Assembly: GCA_945883545.1 (NCBI GenBank)
Contig: CAMCXT010000016.1
Coordinates: 1 to 59,121 of the forward strand
From: Chitinophaga pinensis
GTDB lineage: Bacteria > Bacteroidota > Bacteroidia > M30B66
Direction: 5' to 3'
DNA: 59,121 nt
Shown here: piece after piece, positions 25,945 through 34,517 of the stretch
Layout: every line of letters begins with the position of its first letter
Numbering within the stretch: position 1 is the stretch's first letter
Made by a program: the position numbers and the translations under genes
Notes under the pieces: model-generated
Databases searched by the model: none
Seen by the model: the letters and a program-made list of their open reading frames with translations, nothing else
Told to the model about the DNA's origin: nothing

Positions 25945-27996
25945 TTATCTAGATAGAATCTTGAACTCAGTACGACGGTTCAGCTGGCGACCTTGATCTG
26001 TATCGTTTGGAGCGATTGGCTCGGTAAAACCATATCCTTTGAACTCAAGACGTTCCTTTTTGATACCTTTCTTTTCAACGAGATAATCGACTACTGAAAG
26101 AGCACGGCTTGTAGAAAGCTTTTCATTGTAGGCTGCAGAACCTATATTGTCGGTGTGTGAGGAGATCTCGATGCGCATGGTTGGATTCACATCTAACAGT
26201 TTCGCCAAACGATCTAATTCCGCAACCGATTGCGTGCGTAAAGTCGACTTATTGAAATCATAGAAAATGTTTCTCAATACGATCTTTTGCCCTACTTCGA
26301 GCTTACTTAGCTCAATGTCTTTGTTGATTTCTTGGTATTGTTTCGACTTCGGTAAATCGACGTTTTCGGAGTAGAACAAGTAGCCTTCCATGGTCACAGC
26401 GATACCATAGTTTCTTCCCGAAGGAAGTGATACCAGGTATTTACCGGTTTTGGAGTTCGATTGGAAAGTCGAAACCACTTCGTTTTTCTCGTTATCCGTA
26501 ATCACAATCACTGCGTTGAGTGGCTCCTTCGACAAAGCATCAGTTACTGTTCCTTTGAGGATGGTTACATTAGAAGCGAACTTTCGGTCGAGCTTAGGTT
26601 CAATAACAGATTCACGTTCTAAAATCGAACTAGAAAGAAGCAATTGATCCTGGGTGTTCATAACGGTTTCCTTTTCAGGACCGAGAAGCGTAATCATGTA
26701 AATATCAGTCTCTCCGATAGCATCCATCCTCGCAGACGAATAATAGCCGTGCTTACCTGATGCGGATACTACAAAAAACACATCTCTATCGGCAGAATTG
26801 ATTGGATAACCAACATTTTCAGGCTCCGACCATTTTCCATTTTCGAACACAGTTCTGAAGATGTCGTAGCTGCCCATCGTCTTGTGACCTTTCGAACTGA
26901 AATACATCGTTTTACCATCTGGATGCATGTAAACAGCTTCCTCGTCGTAAGGCGTATTGATGGTTGGCCCAAGGTTCTCGGCTGGAAGCCAGTTGCCCTT
27001 TTCGTCTTGTCGAGTTACATAAATATCGAAACCTCCGATACTTCCAGTAGGCTTGTCACTCACAAAATAAATCGACTTTTCGTCGTAAGAAAAACAGGCA
27101 TGAATCTCAGAGAAATCAGTGTTGATGGCCTTTCCACCAGCTGATTCTGGCTTCGACCATTTATCTCCTTCAAGTTTCGACATGAGGATATCGCCTTTGT
27201 TGTCTCCATCATCAGAATAAATGAAGAGCTTTTGACCATCGTTTGAAAGAGCGATTGTAGCATCATGCTCACGTGTGTTAACGGGAGCTTGAAGAGTCAA
27301 CGGTGGTGTCCAAATGCCGTTTTGCTTGGTCGACGAATAGATGTCTTCGAAATACAAACCATCGTCGGCAATGAGTTTTCCTGTGGTGTTGTCGCGTCGG
27401 GAAGTAAAGAACATGATCGATTCGTCGGCAGAAATTACTGCTGCATATTCTCTGTATTTAGAGTTCACAACAGGCCCCATGTTTTCGATGTTCACTCTTA
27501 CTGGATTGGCTACCAATTGTTTACCTTCGTTACATTCTGTAATACGTTTATCAGGATCAAGACCTGGCTTTTTTTCTTGCACGCCTTTGTACAAAGAATA
27601 GTACTTGATGGCATTTTCGAAGTCGTGGTTGAGATGATATGCTTCACCAAGGTGGAAAGTGATATGTGGATCGATTGCAGGATTTAGCTGATAGGCTTTG
27701 CGAAGGAAATCGAGCGATTTGAATTTGTTGGGAGAATTTAGGTAACAAATACCCAACTTGAAATTTAAAGAGGCATTGTTTGGATTGAAAGCATTGGCTT
27801 TGAGATAGTAGTCGATAGCGATATACATGGTGTAATCGGCATTGTAGAAATAACTATCTCCAGTTTCAATATTCTGAACTGCGTCTTTGAATCCTTTTTT
27901 ATCGTTCGGGAAATTCTGCTTTTCAAATTCTGTGTTTTGCTGTGCCTGAAGCGACAGTAAACTCAAGAAAAAAATCAGGCTTAAAATCTTTTTCAT
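25945..27996 (-). CDS. OmpA-family outer-membrane protein with TPR, PD40 and carboxypeptidase-regulatory-like domains
   Basis: From the ATG at 27996, the 683-residue product has a signal peptide, N-terminal TPR-like helices (about residues 40-150), a central beta-propeller of PD40 repeats (DGQKLFIYSDDG, YDEKSIYFVSDKP, DGKTMYFSSKGHK), a carboxypeptidase-regulatory-like beta domain (VTILKGTVTDALSKEPL) and a C-terminal OmpA peptidoglycan-binding domain (IFYDFNKSTLR, ISSHTDNIGSAAYNEKLS). This is the layout of Bacteroidota envelope proteins such as those related to PorE of T9SS; I make no firmer assignment. The in-frame start at 28017 overlaps the TPR gene and is rejected. It lies 4 bases after the TPR gene. 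Confidence 0.88.
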   Translation of the reverse strand: MKKILSLIFFLSLLSLQAQQNTEFEKQNFPNDKKGFKDAVQNIETGDSYFYNADYTMYIAIDYYLKANAFNPNNASLNFKLGICYLNSPNKFKSLDFLRKAYQLNPAIDPHITFHLGEAYHLNHDFENAIKYYSLYKGVQEKKPGLDPDKRITECNEGKQLVANPVRVNIENMGPVVNSKYREYAAVISADESIMFFTSRRDNTTGKLIADDGLYFEDIYSSTKQNGIWTPPLTLQAPVNTREHDATIALSNDGQKLFIYSDDGDNKGDILMSKLEGDKWSKPESAGGKAINTDFSEIHACFSYDEKSIYFVSDKPTGSIGGFDIYVTRQDEKGNWLPAENLGPTINTPYDEEAVYMHPDGKTMYFSSKGHKTMGSYDIFRTVFENGKWSEPENVGYPINSADRDVFFVVSASGKHGYYSSARMDAIGETDIYMITLLGPEKETVMNTQDQLLLSSSILERESVIEPKLDRKFASNVTILKGTVTDALSKEPLNAVIVITDNEKNEVVSTFQSNSKTGKYLVSLPSGRNYGIAVTMEGYLFYSENVDLPKSKQYQEINKDIELSKLEVGQKIVLRNIFYDFNKSTLRTQSVAELDRLAKLLDVNPTMRIEISSHTDNIGSAAYNEKLSTSRALSVVDYLVEKKGIKKERLEFKGYGFTEPIAPNDTDQGRQLNRRTEFKILSR

Positions 27997-28000
27997 ATGC

Positions 28001-29026
28001 TTATTTGCAATCGGCATCTATATATGTTTTGGCTACTTCAACACCATTGAGCGTTGCTTCATTCCAGTCTTTGCAGGCACCTGAAACATCGCGCAAATTC
28101 TCTTTGGAAATACCACGATTCATGTAGGCATAACCATAATTGGGGTTGATAGAAATGGCTTTATTGAAATCGTCGATCGCCCCTTGGAAATCGCGGAGCT
28201 TATTTTTCAAACAACCTCTATTGTTGTATGCGAAAGGATCTTCTGTATTGAGCTCGATGGCTTTGTTAAAATCGGCCATTGCACCATCAAAATCTTGCAT
28301 GTCGAATTTTAAACGACCTCGTTTTACGAAAGAAGTACTGCCTTTAGGATCAGCTTTAATCGCATAACCGAATTCTACTAAAGCACCTTGCATATCGCCA
28401 GTTACACGAAGAAGTGTACCTAGGTTGTTGTATGCAGAAACGAGATTTGGGCGAATTTTGGTGGCTTCGCGGTAATCGGCAATTGCACCTTTCGAATCGC
28501 CTGCTTTTTGTCGGGCACTAGCGCGATCATGATAAGCTTCAGCAAAATCGCTACGTGCATTGATGGCCTTGGTAAATGTTTCCCCAGCTTCGGAGAAAAG
28601 ACCTTTTTCAAAATAAATTCCACCTGCATAATAGAAAGCTTCAGCGTTTGCAGCGTTGCGAGTGCCCGCTTGAAGGTAGTCTGAAAGTGCTTCATCCTTA
28701 CTGCCGCTTAGATAGTATGCTTGGGCACGACTGAAATATGCTCGATCGGAAGTGGATGTATCTTTTCGAATAAAGCTAGAATAATCGGCTATTGCTCCTT
28801 TATAGTCATTAAGGTCTGCTTTGCAAACACCGCGGTTAAACCACGATTTAATCAAGGTAGAATCGAGTGCAATTGCTTTATCAAAACTTGCTATCGCCGA
28901 TTTAATATCCTTATTGTTGAATTGGGAAATCCCCTGATTATATGCTTCTACTGCCTGATCCGCCTGAGCATACGAGTTGATAATCAACACAGTAAGCATC
29001 AGAAAAACGGCTGAAATTCTTTTCAT
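28001..29026 (-). CDS. exported tetratricopeptide-repeat protein
   Basis: The 341-residue product has a signal peptide (MKRISAVFLMLTVLIINSYAQ) and about eight TPR units, from VEAYNQGISQFNNKDIKSAI to the C-terminus, for example ALVEFGYAIKADPKGSTSF and AIDDFNKAISINPNYGYAY. A C-terminal Cys pair (GACKDW, DADCK) could form a disulfide. First gene of the leftward operon with the OmpA-family protein, mnmD, DUF4920 and cytochrome c; likely a protein-protein interaction partner of the OmpA-family protein. Confidence 0.88.
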   Translation of the reverse strand: MKRISAVFLMLTVLIINSYAQADQAVEAYNQGISQFNNKDIKSAIASFDKAIALDSTLIKSWFNRGVCKADLNDYKGAIADYSSFIRKDTSTSDRAYFSRAQAYYLSGSKDEALSDYLQAGTRNAANAEAFYYAGGIYFEKGLFSEAGETFTKAINARSDFAEAYHDRASARQKAGDSKGAIADYREATKIRPNLVSAYNNLGTLLRVTGDMQGALVEFGYAIKADPKGSTSFVKRGRLKFDMQDFDGAMADFNKAIELNTEDPFAYNNRGCLKNKLRDFQGAIDDFNKAISINPNYGYAYMNRGISKENLRDVSGACKDWNEATLNGVEVAKTYIDADCK

Positions 29027-29161
29027 AGGTACCCTTTTTTGCGGTTCTAATATAGGAATTAATGCAGCAAAACATATTAATACAGATTGATAATTCGAAT
29101 AAAAAATTCACAGCAAAAACAGCTGAATTTATTGGTATTGGAATCAATCACTGAGGAAAGA

Positions 29162-29827
29162 CTATTTTCTATTTTGGTGGTTGATGATCACTTCAAACAA
29201 GGAGGTATCTTGAAAGGTACTCAAATCGTAAATGCCTGTATTGTTCTCGCGCAATTGTGCATGAAATATATCGCGCTTTAATACTTGATAAAATGCCTTT
29301 TGAAAGAGCTCAGTGCAGTAATAGGCCGTTGTGTCTTCATTGTCGAATTGATGATCGAATGGCTTTTTTGCATCGGCATAATAGGCCGCACGACTAGCAA
29401 TTTGGTTAATGGTATCGGGTGTAGATTTAAATCTAACTACTATAACTGACCCTGGGATGCTTTCATTGAGAAAGCGCTGTAGATTTTGGCGTTGTGCACC
29501 ATCGAATGTTGCAACTGAGCTAGAAAGTGCGTGTACAACCTTCCAGTTTTTATTTTCGTCGAGAATCATCGCGCAGTGCGACACTCGATAAGGACCATCT
29601 TGAACTTCAACAAGGCCATCGGAGAACATACCATATCCTTTTCGTAGGATGATATCTCCATGACGAAGCAACCCTCTATCTTCTTGACTCAGTGGGTAGA
29701 AAACTTGTTTAGTGTTTTCAGGATCCCAGAAGACTTTATACGCAATAAAGCCTATGAGCAGAAGAAAGAGGGTTGCGAAAATCAGGAGGATCTTTCGGAG
29801 GCGTGAAGCCTTTTTGAAAAACCCCAT
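29162..29827 (-). CDS. YiiX/YebB-like NlpC/P60-superfamily cysteine hydrolase
   Basis: The 221-residue product has one N-terminal membrane helix (ILLIFATLFLLLIGFIAY) and then a permuted NlpC/P60 fold: LLRHGDIILRKG, YRVSHCAMILDE with the likely catalytic His, and YYCTELFQKAF with the likely nucleophilic Cys. This order (His before Cys) fits the YiiX/YebB-like family, whose members are thought to cleave amide or ester bonds of lipids or peptides in the envelope. The substrate is unknown. A TTG start at 29833 is possible but the ATG at 29827 is used here. It follows the DUF4878-like lipoprotein gene by six bases. Confidence 0.75.
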   Translation of the reverse strand: MGFFKKASRLRKILLIFATLFLLLIGFIAYKVFWDPENTKQVFYPLSQEDRGLLRHGDIILRKGYGMFSDGLVEVQDGPYRVSHCAMILDENKNWKVVHALSSSVATFDGAQRQNLQRFLNESIPGSVIVVRFKSTPDTINQIASRAAYYADAKKPFDHQFDNEDTTAYYCTELFQKAFYQVLKRDIFHAQLRENNTGIYDLSTFQDTSLFEVIINHQNRK

Positions 29828-29833
29828 GATCAA

Positions 29834-30304
29834 TTACTTCGTTTCAGCAGCAGGAGCTTCAGCAGCAGGAGCAGCATTTGTATCTGATGGCATTTCTGCA
29901 CCAGCATCCATCATTCCGCCTTCCATACCACCAGCAGGAGCACCTTCTTTAGGCATATGTACCATCCACTTATCACCTGTTTTTTTCAAGTTGATTTTTT
30001 CGTCTTTGTCTTCTACTTTGTAGTTACAAACTGCTGTTGAATCACCAGCATCAACTGTACACTTAAGATCTTTGTACTCTTTTTTAGTAGCTTCTTTTTT
30101 CTCACCACCCATAGATGATAAGCTCTTCATGAAGTCGAGCATACCTTTGGTATCTTCTGTTGAGAATTCTTTTGCTTTTTCGAAATCTTCTGCCATCAAA
30201 GCATCAAGATAACCTTTAGCTGAACCTTCAGGACCGTTACCGCCAGAGCAAGAAACCATCACCGCCACTAGAGCGACTGCAGCAAACTGAAATACTTTTT
30301 TCAT
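29834..30304 (-). CDS. DUF4878-like lipoprotein
   Basis: The 156-residue product has a lipobox (VAVMVSC, cysteine at about residue 19). The mature N-terminus GPEGSAKGYLDALMAEDFEKAKEFST matches the NTF2-like DUF4878 pattern (helical hydrophobic pocket protein with an acyl-like role unknown), followed by a beta-rich segment (STAVCNYKVEDKDEKINLKK) and a low-complexity Gly/Met/Ala tail with AAPAAEAPAAET. Function unknown. Likely cotranscribed with the cysteine hydrolase downstream. Confidence 0.75.
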   Translation of the reverse strand: MKKVFQFAAVALVAVMVSCSGGNGPEGSAKGYLDALMAEDFEKAKEFSTEDTKGMLDFMKSLSSMGGEKKEATKKEYKDLKCTVDAGDSTAVCNYKVEDKDEKINLKKTGDKWMVHMPKEGAPAGGMEGGMMDAGAEMPSDTNAAPAAEAPAAETK

Positions 30305-30388
30305 TTTATGAGAGATATGAGTTTAGATTGCAAAATTGGGGGTTATTCTTGGCAATTCCAACATAAATTTTAACAGTTTTTAACAAAT

Positions 30389-30424
30389 GAAAAGGGCCGA
30401 ACAGCAAAACCATTCAGCCCTTTA
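30389..30424 (-). terminator. intrinsic terminator after the SRPBCC gene
   Basis: AAAGGGC (30391-30397) pairs with GCCCTTT (30417-30423), extended by GAA/TTC with one unpaired base each side. On the minus strand it is followed by TTTTCATTTG. It closes the pyrE-SRPBCC unit. Confidence 0.6.
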
Positions 30425-30453
30425 AGCTTCATATATTCAGACACTTACAAGAT

Positions 30454-30849
30454 TTAAAATTGAGACGGCAACTTCTCAAGTAACATTTTGAAAAAATTCG
30501 TTAGCGGTGTTTCAACCATCATTTTCATGAACATGTTCACTTCACCGTTAAATACGATACAGGTTTCACAACCAGCTTCCGATGGACGAATTAAAATATC
30601 AAGTTTAAAAGTAAATGGCACTTTACCTTGCGAACTTAATTTCAAGGTATGGCTAGCATGACGTTCTTCTATCTTCATGCCGATTTCTGCCATTCCTTTG
30701 ATCATAAAGGTGCATTGGTCGGCATCCGATTGCCAGTTTTCTACCCGATCAGGCATCAACTTTTGCAGATTGTTCAAATCCGAAAGAAAGGTAAAAACCT
30801 GCTCAGCCGAAGCTGCTACATTTTTATAACCAGTATCAATCGTAAGCAT
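30454..30849 (-). CDS. SRPBCC (START-like) family protein
   Basis: The 131-residue product fits the small SRPBCC hydrophobic-cavity fold: an N-terminal strand and helix with VAASAEQVFTFLSDLNNLQKLMP, then strands including DQCTFMIKGMAEIGMKIEER and FTFKLDILIRP, and a long C-terminal amphipathic helix ending LTNFFKMLLEKLPSQF. Ligand unknown. It starts one base after the pyrE stop; this pairing with pyrE is familiar in Flavobacteriia. Confidence 0.82.
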   Translation of the reverse strand: MLTIDTGYKNVAASAEQVFTFLSDLNNLQKLMPDRVENWQSDADQCTFMIKGMAEIGMKIEERHASHTLKLSSQGKVPFTFKLDILIRPSEAGCETCIVFNGEVNMFMKMMVETPLTNFFKMLLEKLPSQF

Positions 30850-30850
30850 A

Positions 30851-31507
30851 TTAAGCGATTTTTAAAGTGGTGCCCCAAGCTTCTGGATTATTTCTCCAAC
30901 TTCTGAGTTGCTCTTCGTCTTCTTTGCCAATGTACTTATTGTCTAAAGCACGATCCAAAAGCACCTCATAGTTGCTCAAACTGAAATAAGGACACTTTTC
31001 TTCTTTGAATTGCTGCACTGCTTGATCGAAACCATAATCGAAGATCGACACCAAACCTTTAACAATAGCACCTGATTCACGAAGCGACTGTACCGCTTTC
31101 AGACTGCTTTTCCCTGTTGAAATCAAGTCTTCGATGACAACTACGGTTTGCCCAGAATCTACTTTACCTTCCACAAGATTTTCCATTCCATGCCCTTTAG
31201 CAGCAGCACGAACGTAAACAAACGGAATACCTAGTTCTTGGGCAACCAAAGCGCCATGAGCGATTCCGCCCGTAGCAACACCAGCAATTACATCAGGTTT
31301 TTCAAATTTCTCAAGGATTGCCTTAGAAATTTCTTGGCGGATAAAGGTGCGCACTTTCGGGTACGAAAGGGTTAATCTGTTATCACAGTAAATAGGTGAT
31401 TTCCAACCTGAAGCCCATAAAAAAGGCTTGCTTGGCTGAAGTTTTATCGCTTTTATTTGCAATAAGAAATCTGCGAGCTGCGCTGCAGTATCTTTTTTGA
31501 AGATCAT
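30851..31507 (-). CDS. pyrE: orotate phosphoribosyltransferase
   Basis: The 218-residue product makes OMP from orotate and PRPP in pyrimidine biosynthesis. Features are ASGWKSPIYCDNRL (orotate side), VIAGVATGGIAHGALVAQELG, and the PRPP loop VVVIEDLISTGKSS. The start ATG is at 31507; an upstream in-frame codon at 31522 would run further into the divergent gene. The start overlaps the divergent Nudix start in the palindrome CATG, and an exact TAnnTTTG box ends four bases before the ATG. Confidence 0.96.
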   Translation of the reverse strand: MIFKKDTAAQLADFLLQIKAIKLQPSKPFLWASGWKSPIYCDNRLTLSYPKVRTFIRQEISKAILEKFEKPDVIAGVATGGIAHGALVAQELGIPFVYVRAAAKGHGMENLVEGKVDSGQTVVVIEDLISTGKSSLKAVQSLRESGAIVKGLVSIFDYGFDQAVQQFKEEKCPYFSLSNYEVLLDRALDNKYIGKEDEEQLRSWRNNPEAWGTTLKIA

Positions 31508-32138
31508 GCCACAAAAATACATCGTTTACCTCAACGGGAAATCCCTACTTTTCAACAATCTGCAAGATGTTCATCCACAGAGTGATCTGCATCGAACATT
31601 TGAAGGCAATTCAGATGTTACATTAACTGAAGCCCTTAATTGGCTTGATTTACAAACGGATACAACAGCCTCAGCCTACATGCTCGACATGCCTGTATCG
31701 ATCGGATTGGAATTGTTGAAAAAGATTTTCCACCACATCAAAGCTGCGGGTGGCATCGTACAAGAACCTTCAGGTAAAATCCTGATGATCAAGCGATTTG
31801 ACCTCTGGGATCTCCCGAAGGGGAAGGCAGAAAAAGGAGAATCGGATGCAGAAACTGCCGTTCGGGAAATCATGGAAGAAACCCTCATCCCAGAAGTAAC
31901 AAATCCTATTTACCTGCACACTACCTGGCATACATATCCGCACAAAGGGAAAACTGTGCTTAAAGAAACTGTTTGGTTTAATTGCTCCACTTCACAAGCT
32001 TGGCCACTTGTGCCACAAACCGAAGAACAAATTACAGAGGCTTGTTGGGCATCGCCATCTGAACTTCAAGAAATGCTGCTCAACACCTACCATTCGATCC
32101 GTGATGTGATCGAAGTTTCGCATATACTTACTTCTTAA
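31506..32138 (+). CDS. Nudix hydrolase
   Basis: The 210-residue product has an N-terminal domain typical of Bacteroidota Nudix proteins next to pyrE (QKYIVYLNGKSLLF), followed by a Nudix domain with LPKGKAEKGESDAETAVREIMEE (read from residue about 100), in which the GxExxxExxxREIMEE core is recognisable. It hydrolyses a nucleoside diphosphate derivative; the substrate is not evident. The ATG at 31506 overlaps the pyrE ATG on the opposite strand, so each gene's promoter must lie inside the other's coding region. Its 3' end overlaps the convergent neighbour by 11 bases. Confidence 0.82.
   Translation: MPQKYIVYLNGKSLLFNNLQDVHPQSDLHRTFEGNSDVTLTEALNWLDLQTDTTASAYMLDMPVSIGLELLKKIFHHIKAAGGIVQEPSGKILMIKRFDLWDLPKGKAEKGESDAETAVREIMEETLIPEVTNPIYLHTTWHTYPHKGKTVLKETVWFNCSTSQAWPLVPQTEEQITEACWASPSELQEMLLNTYHSIRDVIEVSHILTS
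31512..31519 (-). promoter_or_regulatory. -7 promoter box TATTTTTG of pyrE, four bases before the start codon
   Basis: Exact TAnnTTTG match on the minus strand, inside the Nudix gene, four bases before the pyrE ATG. It predicts a leaderless pyrE mRNA. Confidence 0.55.
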
Positions 32139-33453
32139 TCAACGTCGTAAAGGCTGCCTCAACACCAGTTTCTGGCCCTTCTGCAGGTGCTTGAAATATT
32201 TTACCTTGTCGATCCAACAATATATAGGTAGTACGATCTTCCTTTTCCAACAAGCTATTTATACCACTGCTACAGCTCGACAAGGTTACAACATCGAACC
32301 CGGGCTGCATGGCAGAAATGGCTTTTTCTAAACCTGCAACTGCGTTGGTTTTCACAACCACCAGAAAGTGCATTTCTGACTTATACTTTGCGTAAATCCC
32401 TTTTAGCATCAGAATTTCACGACTCACATCTTGATCAAAAACAGGGTAATAACAAAAGTAAATCGGCTTTCCAACCAAACTCAGCAAGGCTTTTTCAGGC
32501 TGTCCGAAAGTAAAATCTTCACAATCTCGACCTTTAGCGTATCGGAGCCAATCTTCCAAAATGACCTGCCCAACTAACTTTACTGTACCATCAGCGGTTG
32601 ATTCAGCTATTGTCGAAACCAACTGCACCAAAAGTTCCTTGTCGAATTGTTTCTCTTGGCTTTCGTTGTATAGTCCGAATAACAAAATCAAATCACGAAC
32701 GTCTGAATTGCGGAGTGAGGTATCTGAAGCCATAAAACTCCTGATTCCCTGGATATCCTTTGCAAGCATCAGTGCTTTTAGGTCGGCTCCATTTCGACCA
32801 TTGAGCTTTTGAGCATAATATCCTTTGAACAATGATTGAAAGGATTCTACCCAAGCCATGTTGCTTGGCTGGGCAGCACTGCTAAAGTGCATCATATTGA
32901 GGTCGGCTCGCTTCCTTGTATCGGTAATGATCTCCAAATAGGCAGTTCTGTATTGAATGTAATTGCGAATAAATGCTGATGGTTCATTGCTATTCTTGCG
33001 CAAAGTGTCGCTAAAATACCTTAATTCTTTTGTACGCTTACTTAAAGGCAACAAGCTGGATTTCAAAAGAATATCATCACACAACGAATCAATTACAGCC
33101 AAACGATTGTTTAGAATTGCTGCACTGCCTCCTAAAATTTTCCACCGTTCTTCTGATGCCGAAAAATCCAACTCCAAGGTGTCGCGGTTGCTTAAGTAAA
33201 CACCAGCACTTGCTTCTCCCGCATTCAATTGAAAATAGGCATGCTCACCTTCGAACTCAAACTCAAATACTTGAAATTGTTTGGTCAACGAAAATTCCTT
33301 CAGTTTCAATTCCGACATCACCACAGGATCAGAATATCGGCTAATACTGCCCTTTATTCCTGAGTCGGCCGACTTCACCATCAAGGTTGCATGTTGCGCA
33401 GAAAGGCTAAATCCAATCATCCAACTCAAAACAAAACTCACTGCTATTTTCAT
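32128..33453 (-). CDS. exported TlpA/thioredoxin-like protein without a CxxC site
   Basis: The 441-residue product has a signal peptide (SWMIGFSLSAQ), a beta-rich N-terminal region of the DUF4369-like kind, a helical middle, and a C-terminal thioredoxin-fold domain. In that domain GKPIYFCYYPVFDQDVSREIL stands where TlpA proteins have a CxxC motif: the strand, the acidic helix start and the RE are kept but no CxxC is present; TYILLDRQGKIFQAP is the last core strand. The domain is therefore probably redox-inactive. Function unknown. It converges on the Nudix gene with an 11-base overlap. Confidence 0.65.
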   Translation of the reverse strand: MKIAVSFVLSWMIGFSLSAQHATLMVKSADSGIKGSISRYSDPVVMSELKLKEFSLTKQFQVFEFEFEGEHAYFQLNAGEASAGVYLSNRDTLELDFSASEERWKILGGSAAILNNRLAVIDSLCDDILLKSSLLPLSKRTKELRYFSDTLRKNSNEPSAFIRNYIQYRTAYLEIITDTRKRADLNMMHFSSAAQPSNMAWVESFQSLFKGYYAQKLNGRNGADLKALMLAKDIQGIRSFMASDTSLRNSDVRDLILLFGLYNESQEKQFDKELLVQLVSTIAESTADGTVKLVGQVILEDWLRYAKGRDCEDFTFGQPEKALLSLVGKPIYFCYYPVFDQDVSREILMLKGIYAKYKSEMHFLVVVKTNAVAGLEKAISAMQPGFDVVTLSSCSSGINSLLEKEDRTTYILLDRQGKIFQAPAEGPETGVEAAFTTLIKK

Positions 33454-33510
33454 GACTACCTTTCAATAAACGCTAACCCGCAAAACGCTAAATGTGGTTG
33501 GATAGTGCTC

Positions 33511-33969
33511 TTAAAACTTAACAGCTTCAGGAACAAAAGGTGATGCATCTCCCCCATTTCTAACGATATCGCGGATTACTGTTGATGAAATGGCAGAAAG
33601 TTCGGGCAATGTCATCATGAAAATAGATTCAACAGAATAAAGCATTGTTTTATTCATTTGCGCGATTGGGCGTTCATAATTAAAATCGGCCGATGTTCTT
33701 AATCCTCTCAAAATGAAACCGGCTTCTACCTTTCTGCAATATTCAACGGTGAGCCCTTCGTAACTATCTACAGAAACCTTCGGAACATCTTTGAATATTT
33801 CTTGAATCCAGGCAATCCTTTTTTCTAAGCTAAACATACTGCCCTTGGTGGAGTTTTTCCCAACAGCAACTATAATTTCATCGAAAAGATCTAGACTTCT
33901 GCAAACAATGCTCTCGTGACCAATTGTAAACGGATCAAACGATCCAGGAAAAACTGCGATGCGTTTCAT
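33511..33969 (-). CDS. coaD: phosphopantetheine adenylyltransferase
   Basis: The 152-residue product matches CoaD in length. It carries GSFDPFTIGHESI (the TxGH nucleotidyl-transfer site), VAVGKNSTKGSMFS, GLRTSADFNYE and the ISSTVIRDI motif. It adds AMP to 4'-phosphopantetheine, the fourth step of CoA synthesis. The start overlaps the rsmD stop by four bases (ATGA). The order DUF3822-rsmD-coaD is common in Bacteroidota. Confidence 0.97.
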   Translation of the reverse strand: MKRIAVFPGSFDPFTIGHESIVCRSLDLFDEIIVAVGKNSTKGSMFSLEKRIAWIQEIFKDVPKVSVDSYEGLTVEYCRKVEAGFILRGLRTSADFNYERPIAQMNKTMLYSVESIFMMTLPELSAISSTVIRDIVRNGGDASPFVPEAVKF

Positions 33970-34517
33970 TTTAATGGCGGATGGATAGCGTTAAAAAAGG
34001 AAAAGTGCACTTTGCCGTAATGCCTTGTTTCAATAAAACCTGGGATAGCTGTAAAATCTATGTTTCCGGGGTGTTCTATCACCAAAATTCCGTCGTCTTT
34101 CAAAAGCGGCTTGGTGAGGATTCCTTCCACTAGATCTCCATATTTATCGTAGTCGTATGGTGGATCAGCAAATATCAAATCGAATCGATCGCGGCTCCGC
34201 TCGATGGCAATCAGCGCGTCGGTATTGTAAACCTTAGCCACTTTCGGCACCAACTGATCGGCATATTGAGCGATAAACTTCACACATCCAACGTGCTTAT
34301 CTACAGCGATTACCGAAGATGCGCCACGTGAAATCAGCTCGAAGGTGATGTTTCCTGTGCCAGCAAAAAGATCCATCGCTTCGATGCCTTCAAACTCAAC
34401 ACGCATGTTCAGGTAATTGAAAAGGCTTTCCTTGGCCATGTCGGTGGTTGGCCGAACAGGAAGATTGGCAGGTGCTGTTACACGCCGACTTCTGAATTTC
34501 CCACTAATAATTCTCAT
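33966..34517 (-). CDS. rsmD: 16S rRNA (guanine(966)-N2)-methyltransferase
   Basis: The 183-residue product has MRIISGKFRSRRV at its start, a SAM loop AMDLFAGTGNITFELISRGA, and the catalytic motif FADPPYDYD, which define RsmD. It methylates G966 of 16S rRNA. The ATG at 34517 is chosen because MRIISGKF is the standard start; it overlaps the DUF3822 gene by 14 bases. A longer in-frame start at 34571 is unlikely. Confidence 0.93.
   Translation of the reverse strand: MRIISGKFRSRRVTAPANLPVRPTTDMAKESLFNYLNMRVEFEGIEAMDLFAGTGNITFELISRGASSVIAVDKHVGCVKFIAQYADQLVPKVAKVYNTDALIAIERSRDRFDLIFADPPYDYDKYGDLVEGILTKPLLKDDGILVIEHPGNIDFTAIPGFIETRHYGKVHFSFFNAIHPPLK

Noticed and set aside
29087-29281. 64-residue rightward frame overlapping the start of the 29162-29827 region
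   Set aside because: It overlaps the end of the conserved cysteine hydrolase gene on the other strand and has no recognisable features.
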